Shown here piece by piece: positions 24,393 through 31,100 of a DNA stretch of 33,938 bases. This DNA is from CAZRIE01 sp964600075 (GTDB lineage Bacteria; Bacteroidota; Bacteroidia; Flavobacteriales; Flavobacteriaceae), in assembly GCA_964600075.1 (NCBI GenBank), contig CAZRIE010000039.1:1-33938 (forward strand), read 5' to 3'. The notes below the pieces were generated by a model. That model ran no database searches and was not told where the DNA came from. It saw nothing but the letters and a program-made list of their open reading frames with translations. Each line of letters opens with the position of its first letter. Position 1 is the first letter of the stretch. The translations under genes and the position numbers were made by a program.

Positions 24393-25472
24393 ATGAAAAA
24401 GAACACTTTGCTTTTATTGGTCTACGCCATTTTGCTGTTTTCCTGTAGCTCATCGAGCACACAAGATACCCAAAACACATCGGGCACGCAGACACCTGAT
24501 GTTAATGAAACTGAAAACACCTCTGCGGAGTGGGTTATTCCTGTAAACGAAGTACTGGATGGCGGTCCTGGCCGGGATGGTATACCTGCTTTGGAAAACC
24601 CGAGCATGGTGAATGCGGAAAACGCTTCACTTTTATCCGATACCGATTTGGTTTTAGGATATAAAAAGGGGAATGACGTTAGGGCCTATCAACATGATGT
24701 ATTGGACTGGCACGAAATCGTAAATGATAATATAGGTGATGTGTCGCTGGCGATTACCTATTGCCCATTGACAGGAACAGGCGTCGGTTGGAATAGATTC
24801 ATAGATGGCGGCGAGACCACTTTTGGTGTGTCGGGCTTGTTGTATCAGACAAACTTAATACCCTTCGATAGAGCAACGAAAAGTAATTGGTCACAGATTT
24901 TGGGCGAATCTGTGAATGGCAGTTTGGCCGGTAAAGCCGCAGATTTGATTACACTTGTTGAAACGGATTGGAAGACGTGGAAAACCATGTTTCCCAATAC
25001 GACCGTAATCAATTTGAATACAGGTTTTTCAAGAACTTATGGCACCTATCCCTATTCCGATTACAAAACGAATAATAGCTTATTTTTCTTTCCCACACCG
25101 AAAGATACCAGATTACCTTTGAAGGATAGGGTACATGCCGTAATCATTGACGGTTTTGCCAAAGTGTACCAATTCTCTGATTTTGAAACAAACCACATTA
25201 TTAAAGATACTTTTCAGGAAAAAAATTACCTGGTGGTAGGCAACGCTAATTTTATGACCTCATTTGAGTTGGATACGTCGCAGGATATGTTAGATTTTGA
25301 ATATATTTTCGATGGTACTTCTGATGCCGTCTTACGGGATAATCAAGGTGTGCAGTACAACATTTTCGGGGAAGCCATCTCAGGGTCTGGGCAATTGAAA
25401 CCTTCTGAATCGTTCATGGGGTATTGGTTTTCAATACCGGCCTTTTATACGACGGAAGTCTACGGGATTTGA
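24393..25472 (+). CDS. DUF3179 domain lipoprotein
   Basis: A 359-residue lipoprotein with lipobox LLFSC (Cys18), a Ser/Thr-rich linker, and a DUF3179 domain over most of the rest. The family core is visible as AYQHDVLDWHEIVND (His101, His107) followed by ITYCPLTGTGVGW (Cys124). In many DUF3179 proteins I recall CPLCGT with two cysteines; here the second is Thr, leaving one. The function of the family is unknown. The conserved His and Cys residues could form a metal or redox site. It is the last gene of the cluster, 5 bp after the barrel protein, and converges on the DUF4407 gene. The link to metal handling is by neighbourhood only. Confidence 0.88.
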   Translation: MKKNTLLLLVYAILLFSCSSSSTQDTQNTSGTQTPDVNETENTSAEWVIPVNEVLDGGPGRDGIPALENPSMVNAENASLLSDTDLVLGYKKGNDVRAYQHDVLDWHEIVNDNIGDVSLAITYCPLTGTGVGWNRFIDGGETTFGVSGLLYQTNLIPFDRATKSNWSQILGESVNGSLAGKAADLITLVETDWKTWKTMFPNTTVINLNTGFSRTYGTYPYSDYKTNNSLFFFPTPKDTRLPLKDRVHAVIIDGFAKVYQFSDFETNHIIKDTFQEKNYLVVGNANFMTSFELDTSQDMLDFEYIFDGTSDAVLRDNQGVQYNIFGEAISGSGQLKPSESFMGYWFSIPAFYTTEVYGI

Positions 25473-25490
25473 TTTTAGGCACGAATTAGG

Positions 25491-25511
25491 TGGCTCCTTC
25501 CCCTGGAGCCA
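25491..25511. repeat. Small hairpin between convergent genes
   Basis: TGGCTCC and GGAGCCA form a 7-bp perfect stem with a 7-nt loop in the 85-bp gap between the DUF3179 and DUF4407 genes. There is no U tract, so its role as a terminator is doubtful. Confidence 0.4.
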
Positions 25512-25557
25512 TGCATTCGCTAAGCAATTTTAAGAGAGTACTGTATGTATTGGTTGC

Positions 25558-26658
25558 TTACAGACTCTTTACCTGTAAATCGTGAAAGGCATCTGCTTGG
25601 AGTTTTAGCAATTCTTCCGCTCTTTGTTTTTTATAGGCGTAAACGGCTTGCTCTTCCGCGATTTCTCCGTAGATTTTTTCGTTCAGTTCGGTATCCGTCG
25701 CCAATAGTTGCTCTCGTTGCAAGACTTTTTGGGTAACCCAAGTACGAACGGTGCTTTCTTCATCCTCCAGTTTAAGGTCGTATGCTCCCTTGGGAGCCAA
25801 TAATTTTGCGATAATAGGCGAAGTCTCTATGGCCAAAAACAAAAGGAATATAAAGAAGGAAGGTAACCAAGGCAATTTGTCCAGAGCATTTATACGCGCC
25901 ATCAGACCATCAAAGCCATCGATAATAGGTTGCGAATTTTTTACTGTTTCGGCGTATTCCGTATTTAGGGTAGCAATCTGTGTTTCAATGGCTACAATTT
26001 TTTCGGAGTTAGATTGTTTTAAGGCTTGAAGCTCTCCAAGAGCGACATCGTGCTTTTCACGTTTTTCGGCATACACCGGTCCTTTACCCAATAGTAAGGT
26101 GCCGGCCGTACCTTCGGCTTCCGAGATATAGGTGTTGTATAGGGCATTGGTCTCTACTTCCTTAGTGACGATTTCAGCCTTTAACCCTAAAATATCTTGA
26201 TTCAGTTTTTCTACAGAAGGCGTGTATTGAAGCGCCAATTGTTGTTTGTTGGCCAAGGTCATTTCATTTTTCTCTTCTAGTAGTACCTGATTGATTTCCT
26301 TTTCGAAAATTTTCATTTCCAAAGGTTTGGAGATAACAATGGCGATAATGACCGCCAAAATAATCCGTGGGCTGGCCTGTAAAAACTCGCTACCGAAACT
26401 GTTGCTTTTTTTGATGGTAGAGACAATAAAACGGTCGAGGTTGAAAATTAAGAGGCCCCAGACAAGTCCGAATAAAATAGCGGTGAATACGTTATCAAAA
26501 ACGGTGTAAAGCGCATAGCTGCTGGCAATAAAGGCCATTACTGCGGTAAAGAAAACCGTCGCACCGATACCGGCGTATTTATTTTGTTCGCCTTCGGAAC
26601 AAGTTTTTAGAATAGCCGCATCGGCCCCAGAGCAGAGGATAAAAAAGTTTTGTAACAT
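25558..26658 (-). CDS. DUF4407 domain membrane protein
   Basis: A 366-residue inner-membrane protein of the DUF4407 family. Hydrophobic segments lie at about 28-50, 55-75 and 92-110. A long charged, coiled-coil-prone region follows (about 115-240, with EEKNEMTLANKQQ and LNTEYAETVKN), then another hydrophobic segment at about 262-285 (LPSFFIFLLFLAIETSPIIA) and a charged tail (EEQAVYAYKKQRAEELLK). The motif GLLIFNLDRFIVSTIKK is typical of the family. No biochemical function is known to me. It is alone on its strand, downstream of the M56 gene but separated from it by a terminator. The ATG at 26658 fits the short MLQNFFILCSGAD leader seen in the family. Confidence 0.88.
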   Translation of the reverse strand: MLQNFFILCSGADAAILKTCSEGEQNKYAGIGATVFFTAVMAFIASSYALYTVFDNVFTAILFGLVWGLLIFNLDRFIVSTIKKSNSFGSEFLQASPRIILAVIIAIVISKPLEMKIFEKEINQVLLEEKNEMTLANKQQLALQYTPSVEKLNQDILGLKAEIVTKEVETNALYNTYISEAEGTAGTLLLGKGPVYAEKREKHDVALGELQALKQSNSEKIVAIETQIATLNTEYAETVKNSQPIIDGFDGLMARINALDKLPWLPSFFIFLLFLAIETSPIIAKLLAPKGAYDLKLEDEESTVRTWVTQKVLQREQLLATDTELNEKIYGEIAEEQAVYAYKKQRAEELLKLQADAFHDLQVKSL

Positions 26659-26723
26659 AATGTTCTGATTTTTTGATTGATGATGATCATATTGTTAGAA
26701 CGCAATCTTAGATGATTTGTTAC

Positions 26724-26750
26724 AAAAAAGCCTTCGAATTTGAAGGCTTT
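26724..26750 (-). terminator. Intrinsic terminator of the blaI-M56 operon
   Basis: A 9-bp perfect stem (AAAGCCTTC and GAAGGCTTT) has a 6-nt loop. On the minus strand it is followed by a TTTTTTG run. It starts 31 bp past the stop codon of the M56 gene. Confidence 0.8.
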
Positions 26751-26780
26751 GATAAATAATTCGGAAAACTTGTTCAGTTA

Positions 26781-29270
26781 TTAATTTTCATAAGGCTCCT
26801 CGGATAGTTTTACGACCGGTCTTTTCCCTTCTTCCGATTTAGAATCGATATTGAGGTTCTTGTTCTTCTTCATGATATCAATGGCCTTATCGGAGCTGAC
26901 TTCTTTCCCCTCGTAATAGAATCTGGCATCTTTTTTCGCCATTTCGATAACATAATCTAAGGGAGGTTTAGGTTTTGGTGGGGTAGGTGGTGGTGGAATC
27001 GAAACATCACTTTTGACCGCATTATCGGCTATGGATATTTTAATTGGTGTATTTGAAGCTTCTAAGCTTGGGTCTAAAATCTGCACTGTACCTGCTTGAT
27101 AGTTTACTGTGTAATCAATACCCTCTTGCAACTGACGTCCACCAGCCGTCACTCGAACTGAACCTCGAGGCACATTGAGAGCACCAATAGGAATACTGCT
27201 ACTTTCTTCAGGTTTATATCGATAATTAAAAATAAATTTATTCTTCTCAGAATTTTGCTCGGAATCGATATGTGAGTGCACTTTTGGATAAATTTCAAGA
27301 AATTCTTTGTTTTCTCCCATTTCATACATTCTTTTGTTGATTAACATGCCGTCATAAGGATCTTGATTTGCGATGATTTCTTTAATTACTTTTTCCGGGT
27401 CAAGAGGTTCCACAGCTTCAATGGCAGCAACAGCTGGTGCTGGAGCGGCAGGAGGCTCTGGCGGGTTAGGAAAATCAGGTAAAGGCTCGGCGTTCGCCCG
27501 CTGCGTTTCGGTCATAATACCATGAAGGTATTCCAACAGGTCAACGTCAGACTTTCTGATGCGGATGTTTCCGTCATTGGCTAACATCGCGTTGTATTTT
27601 TTGGCCAAGGCATTGTATTCGGCCGTCTGTATTGGGGTGGCTCCTTCTTGTGGGTTTGATTTGGAATCAGGACATTCTGGAAAGGGAAGCGCATCGGCCT
27701 TTTGCTGCACTGACATTTTTCTATAGATATGCTCCAGACTTTTTAAATCTTCGGAAGGAATCACTCTTTTTTCCTTTGGTTTTGCGTTATATTTTTTGGC
27801 TAAAGCATTGTATTGGAAAAGTTGTTTTTGGGTAACGCCATTTTGGGTTAGAATAGGTGAAGGCAAAGTTTCCGGCCCCACAATATCGATTCGGGCAACT
27901 CCGTATTCGTTTAGTATCTGCTCGACATCTGAAATTATTCCCACAGGAGCACTATTGTCAGGAATAATTGCCGCCGAAACCGTTTTTTCTCTTTCCTTTT
28001 TTGAAAGGTCGCCGTTGAGTTGTGATAAAAATGATGTCAAATTTTCAAGTGCGACCAGTTGATCTTTAATCAAAAGCTGACCGCTTTTATTGATGAGAAT
28101 TTGAATGTCTTCCCCTGTTTGTAACTGCTCTTTTAAGAGTGTGCTTTTCGTTGGGGTTTCAATAATTCGTGATTCACTAAACCCAAATAACAAAGAGGCA
28201 ATAGTTGAAGGCAAAGTTTCCGGCCCCACAATATCGATTCGGGCAACTCCGTATTCGTTTNNNNNNNNNNNNNNNNNNNNNNNNNNNNNNNNNNNNNNNN
28301 NNNNNNNNNNNNNNNNNNNNNNNNNNNNNNNNNNNNNNNNNNNNNNNNNNNNNNNNNNNNGTGTGCTTTTCGTTGGGGTTTCAATAATTCGTGATTCACT
28401 AAACCCAAATAACAAGGAGGCAAATAGAGGCAGCAGCAAAAGACTCCTCATTAAAATGGACTTTTTCGATGTTCGTGTTTTCATGGCTGTAAATCGTTTT
28501 TTGATTGATGAATATGATGAGTAATTGATGGCGTTGACCATCGACGGCTGATAATCTTTATAGCTTGCTGATGAGGCAAAAGCCAAAAGTATATTTTGAT
28601 ATTGCGGCGTATCGGTTCCATGGGTTAGCACGGTCTGATCGGCCAAAAACTCATGGTTGAGCTTAATTGCATTTTTGGTGAGGTAAACCAACGGACTGAA
28701 CCAAAAAATAATTTGTAACAACTCAACGAATAGAATATCGAGGCTGTGTTTTTGTTTGGCATGGGCCGCTTCGTGCACCAGCACTTCTTTTGGAATGGCG
28801 TTCGCCTCGAATTTTTTCCGGTTGAGGAAGATGTAATTGAAAAAGGTATGCGGAACCGTAGCTTCGTTTAACAAAACGTTGATCAGGGGCTCGACCCGAA
28901 GTTTCGGATTGTTGCGAATATTATGCACGATGCCAAAAAGGCTTTTCAAAAACCGTAACGAAAAGAAAAGTACACCCAAGGCATATATTGTCCAGAGAAC
29001 TATGGTCCAGTCGACGACAGGGGGTTCCTCAAGAACTATGGTAGTTTCGGTTTCTATCGGAATAGTTTCTATCACTTCATATGAAATAGGAACTGGCGCG
29101 ACTTCAACATATTCTACAAACGTAATCGAAGGAATCGTTAAAGCAAGTACCAATGCCACCAAAAGATAGTAGCGCTTAAAAGTATGCATGCGCTCCTTTT
29201 CTAAAAGAAGTTTATAGAACATTAGAAAAACGGCCAAACAGGCGCTCGATTTTAGAAGAAACACTACCAT
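26781..29270 (-). CDS. M56 (BlaR1/MecR1-type) sensor metallopeptidase, mosaic C-terminus, spans an assembly gap
   Basis: An M56 integral-membrane zinc protease with several helices in about 1-290. The active site is HEAAH (His166-His170), with a later Glu in NHEFLAD (about 205-211). It is expected to inactivate its BlaI repressor after a periplasmic signal. Past the last helix (about 275-290) the exported part is modular: an ExbD-like segment (about 385-465), two 60-residue modules each with YNALAKKYNA (478-602), a Pro/Ala linker, a SprA-like segment (678-754) and a tail ending FYYEGKEVSSDKAIDIMKKNK. The 100-N gap cuts the gene near residue 304. A 348-bp in-frame tandem duplication surrounds it, so the true length is unknown, at least about 871 residues if two copies exist. 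It starts 2 bp after blaI. Confidence 0.85.
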   Translation of the reverse strand: MVVFLLKSSACLAVFLMFYKLLLEKERMHTFKRYYLLVALVLALTIPSITFVEYVEVAPVPISYEVIETIPIETETTIVLEEPPVVDWTIVLWTIYALGVLFFSLRFLKSLFGIVHNIRNNPKLRVEPLINVLLNEATVPHTFFNYIFLNRKKFEANAIPKEVLVHEAAHAKQKHSLDILFVELLQIIFWFSPLVYLTKNAIKLNHEFLADQTVLTHGTDTPQYQNILLAFASSASYKDYQPSMVNAINYSSYSSIKKRFTAMKTRTSKKSILMRSLLLLPLFASLLFGFSESRIIETPTKSTXXXXXXXXXXXXXXXXXXXXXXXXXXXXXXXXXXNEYGVARIDIVGPETLPSTIASLLFGFSESRIIETPTKSTLLKEQLQTGEDIQILINKSGQLLIKDQLVALENLTSFLSQLNGDLSKKEREKTVSAAIIPDNSAPVGIISDVEQILNEYGVARIDIVGPETLPSPILTQNGVTQKQLFQYNALAKKYNAKPKEKRVIPSEDLKSLEHIYRKMSVQQKADALPFPECPDSKSNPQEGATPIQTAEYNALAKKYNAMLANDGNIRIRKSDVDLLEYLHGIMTETQRANAEPLPDFPNPPEPPAAPAPAVAAIEAVEPLDPEKVIKEIIANQDPYDGMLINKRMYEMGENKEFLEIYPKVHSHIDSEQNSEKNKFIFNYRYKPEESSSIPIGALNVPRGSVRVTAGGRQLQEGIDYTVNYQAGTVQILDPSLEASNTPIKISIADNAVKSDVSIPPPPTPPKPKPPLDYVIEMAKKDARFYYEGKEVSSDKAIDIMKKNKNLNIDSKSEEGKRPVVKLSEEPYEN
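27858..28193. repeat. First copy of a 336-bp tandem repeat
   Basis: The first 55 bases (27858-27912) recur exactly at 28206-28260, and the last 55 (28139-28193) recur exactly at 28361-28415. With the 12-bp joint at 28194-28205 the period is 348 bp, or 116 codons in frame. The second copy is cut by the N run. Confidence 0.85.
28206..28415. repeat. Second copy of the 336-bp repeat, mostly hidden by the gap
   Basis: Only the outer 55 bases on each side are visible; the centre is N. If the copy is complete the gap should hold 226 bases, or more if further copies exist. Confidence 0.75.
28261..28360. other. Assembly gap, 100 N placeholder
   Basis: Exactly 100 N, the usual filler for a gap of unknown length. 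It lies inside the M56 gene and inside a tandem repeat, which explains why the assembly broke here. Confidence 0.97.
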
Positions 29271-29272
29271 GA

Positions 29273-29638
29273 CTATCGCTTTTTGATTTCGTTATCGATG
29301 AGTTTCTTTAAATCTTCCAATTCCGCTTTGGTCAAATCGGTTTCCTGCGTAAAGAACGAAGCAAATTGTCGTGGACTGTCATTGAAAAAGTTTTTGATGA
29401 GTCCGTTTACGTGCTTCGAGAAATAGTCTTTCTTTTTGACCATGGGATAGTATTCACGTGACCGCCCCAAGCTTGTATAGGCTACAAAGCCTTTATCGGT
29501 CATACGCTTTAAAAGCGTGGCCACCGTTGTGGTTGCAGGTCTGGGCTCGGGGTAAGCATCCAATAGGTCTTTCATAAAAGCCTTTTTTTTCTTCCATAAG
29601 AGGTTCATTAACTCTTCTTCTGATTTTGACAGCTGCAT
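29273..29638 (-). CDS. BlaI/MecI/CopY family repressor
   Basis: A 121-residue winged-helix repressor. The N-terminal DNA-binding part has the family pattern LSKSEEELMNLLWKKKKAFM and the recognition-helix stretch ATTTVATLLKRMTDKGFV. The C-terminal part (LTKAELEDLKKLIDNEIKKR) is the dimerisation helix. It normally represses its own operon until the M56 partner cleaves it. The partner gene starts 2 bp downstream. The promoter region holds two matching operator-like sites over the -33 and -7 elements, so autoregulation is strongly suggested. Symbols blaI or mecI would imply beta-lactam resistance, and no beta-lactamase gene is present here, so none is given. Confidence 0.93.
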   Translation of the reverse strand: MQLSKSEEELMNLLWKKKKAFMKDLLDAYPEPRPATTTVATLLKRMTDKGFVAYTSLGRSREYYPMVKKKDYFSKHVNGLIKNFFNDSPRQFASFFTQETDLTKAELEDLKKLIDNEIKKR

Positions 29639-29658
29639 ATACCTCGTTTTTGAATGTG

Positions 29659-29674
29659 TTCTACAAACATAGAG
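29659..29674. promoter_or_regulatory. Putative BlaI operator O1, over the -7 box
   Basis: TTCTACAAACATAGAG shares 14 of 16 bases with O2 at 29687-29702. It contains the minus-strand -7 box TATGTTTG (29671-29664) of the blaI promoter. The left arm CTACA fits the TACAnnTGTA operator consensus of the BlaI/MecI family; the right arm is degenerate. Confidence 0.6.
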
Positions 29675-29694
29675 TAAATATTTTAATTCTACAA
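29664..29694 (-). promoter_or_regulatory. blaI-M56 promoter
   Basis: On the minus strand, TTG at 29694-29692 and TATGTTTG at 29671-29664 are separated by 20 bp. This fits the Bacteroidetes promoter pattern in both sequence and spacing. The box ends 25 bp before the blaI ATG. Confidence 0.65.
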
Positions 29695-29702
29695 GTGTAG
29701 AG
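29687..29702. promoter_or_regulatory. Putative BlaI operator O2, over the -33 element
   Basis: TTCTACAAGTGTAGAG contains the near-perfect palindrome TCTACA-AG-TGTAGA, which includes TACAnnTGTA, the BlaI/MecI operator core. The -33 TTG of the blaI promoter lies in its centre. It is 28 bp from O1, in the same orientation. Confidence 0.7.
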
Positions 29703-29829
29703 TATAATTTTGTTTATGGGTATGAACGAATACGAAGTATTACTATAGGAATGCTAGTTTGCCGCGAGAAGCGGACAGATGGTTAAATAATCTCAGGAGC
29801 GTTGGTGTAATCAATAAATTATAAATAGT

Positions 29830-30135
29830 CTACGACCCTATAGTATAAGAGTCTACTCTAAAGTACTGGACAAAAGCCAAAAAAACGAGGGCGACCATTA
29901 CTATTACAATTGCAAGAATATAAAGGGATTTAAGTTGGTTTGCCTTCGCAGTTCTCCGTATCCTGATTTTTATCAGTTCCATTTCAGATTCGGAAACGGT
30001 CGGAAAGGTATATTCTGTGGCTGTTTCAAGTTTTTCCGAATACATCATAGCACGGTTATCGCCTCTGAACTTTTTCCTTTTTTTGGTTTTGTTCTGTTTT
30101 ATGCGATTGACCATGTCAAAAATGTGCCCGCTCAT
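29830..30135 (-). CDS. Small single-pass membrane protein, hypothetical
   Basis: A 101-residue protein. The N-terminal 65 residues are charged and basic (NRIKQNKTKKRKKFRGDN), followed by one hydrophobic helix at about 70-92 (LYILAIVIVMVALVFLAFVQY) and a short tail. By the positive-inside rule the N-terminus is cytoplasmic. I recognise no family with a known role, though similar short proteins are common in Flavobacteriaceae. It lies upstream of blaI on the same strand, with 191 bp between them that include the blaI promoter, so it is probably a separate unit. The Met at 30135 is the first good start; codon use looks like that of its neighbours. Confidence 0.65.
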   Translation of the reverse strand: MSGHIFDMVNRIKQNKTKKRKKFRGDNRAMMYSEKLETATEYTFPTVSESEMELIKIRIRRTAKANQLKSLYILAIVIVMVALVFLAFVQYFRVDSYTIGS

Positions 30136-30466
30136 GAATATATATTTCCCTTAAATTAAGAAAAAATCAGATATTTGGCAAGAAATTTTAAGCAAACCAG
30201 TATTGGTTTTAACTTGAATAAAGGATAAACCATAGGGGCTGGATTCTTATTTCACCGACCCTAAAGGGCGGATAAATCCTCAAAAATGGTAAAGATTGAG
30301 AAAAGTTGTATCCTGCCCGCTTTGTTCAGGCAGGCTTTGGGGCTTGGGAAATATTATTTTCGGATTTAAAAAGCTTATCCATTATTCAGCTAGTTCTCCC
30401 AATCCGTACAGTTGTTACTCCAGTACTATCGGAATGTTTATGTTTGTACTTCTTAAAAATATTCAA
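30136..30466. other. 331-bp divergent intergenic region
   Basis: A gap between the small membrane protein and the PhnA gene. It holds a 6-bp palindrome with a GTAT loop (AAACCA...TGGTTT, 30194-30209), a 6-bp inverted repeat CCTGCC...GGCAGG (30312-30334), and the likely PhnA -7 box. The plus-strand frame is open from 30296 but the protein there does not look like a signal or a domain, so it is treated as noncoding. Confidence 0.55.
30439..30446 (+). promoter_or_regulatory. -7 box of the PhnA-domain gene
   Basis: TATGTTTG matches TAnnTTTG and ends 20 bp before the ATG at 30467. A TTG at 30412-30414 lies 24 bp upstream, one base more than the usual 17-23 range. The promoter supports the downstream ATG over the longer open frame. 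Confidence 0.5.
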
Positions 30467-31045
30467 ATGACCGTTGGCGAAGAATTACAAAATAGAAGCG
30501 CAGGTAAATGTGAACTCTGTGGGGCTACTGACAACCTCAGTGTTTACGAAGTGCCTCCTGTTTCTACTGGAGGTATAGATGGTAGCATTCTGGCCTGTGA
30601 TACTTGTAGCGATCAGATTGAAAACCCCGATACCACCGATGCCAATCACTGGCGCTGTCTGAACGATAGCATGTGGAGTGAACACGATGCGGTGAAAGTC
30701 GTAGCGTGGCGTATGCTCTCTCGTCTGAAGAAAGAAGGATGGCCCAAAGATTTATTGGAAATGATGTATTTAGATGACGAAACCTTAACATGGGCCAAAG
30801 CTACAGGTGAGGGAATGGAAGAAAGTGAAAAAATTATTCATCGCGATGTGAACGGCGTGATTTTAGAAAATGGTGATAACGTCGTCTTGATTAAAGATTT
30901 GAAGGTAAAGGGCAGTAGTATGGTCGCTAAACAGGGTACCCCTGTTAGAAGGATTTCATTAGATCGTGAAAATGCCGAGTATATCGAAGGTAGGGTCGAC
31001 GGTCAACAAATCGTAATAATTACCAAATACGTAAAGAAAACCTAG
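30467..31045 (+). CDS. PhnA domain protein with zinc ribbon
   Basis: A 192-residue cytosolic protein. An N-terminal zinc ribbon uses Cys15, Cys18, Cys44 and Cys47 (GKCELCGA and ACDTCSD). A C-terminal PhnA domain (about 125-190) has HRDVNGVILENGDNVVLIKD and LKVKGSSMVAKQGTPVRRI, a small SH3-like fold. Despite the name, the family is not phosphonoacetate hydrolase, and its role is unknown. The frame is open for 57 more codons upstream, but the start at 30467 (MTVGEELQNRSAGKCELCG) matches the family's usual N-terminus and has a TATGTTTG box just before it. It stands alone and converges on the DUF4185-like gene. Confidence 0.9.
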   Translation: MTVGEELQNRSAGKCELCGATDNLSVYEVPPVSTGGIDGSILACDTCSDQIENPDTTDANHWRCLNDSMWSEHDAVKVVAWRMLSRLKKEGWPKDLLEMMYLDDETLTWAKATGEGMEESEKIIHRDVNGVILENGDNVVLIKDLKVKGSSMVAKQGTPVRRISLDRENAEYIEGRVDGQQIVIITKYVKKT

Positions 31046-31100
31046 GGCAAGTATTTGCAGAGATAGGTTTCAAACAGGCTTTCAGAAAACAACGTCATGT

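Noticed and set aside
27858..28415. CRISPR array or insertion sequence at the repeat
   Set aside because: The unit is 336 bp, coding and in frame, with no short spaced repeats, transposase or inverted ends.
28105..28524. Open frame on the plus strand through the N run
   Set aside because: It exists only because N bases are read through, and it is antisense to the M56 gene. Its internal repeat is the tandem duplication of that gene.
29273..29638. Naming the repressor as a beta-lactam resistance gene
   Set aside because: No beta-lactamase or mecA-like gene is next to it. BlaI/M56 pairs in Bacteroidetes have varied, mostly unknown, targets.
30296..30466. Longer start for the PhnA-domain protein
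   Set aside because: The extra 57 residues cover a palindrome and the likely promoter box, and the family usually starts near MTVGEELQ.
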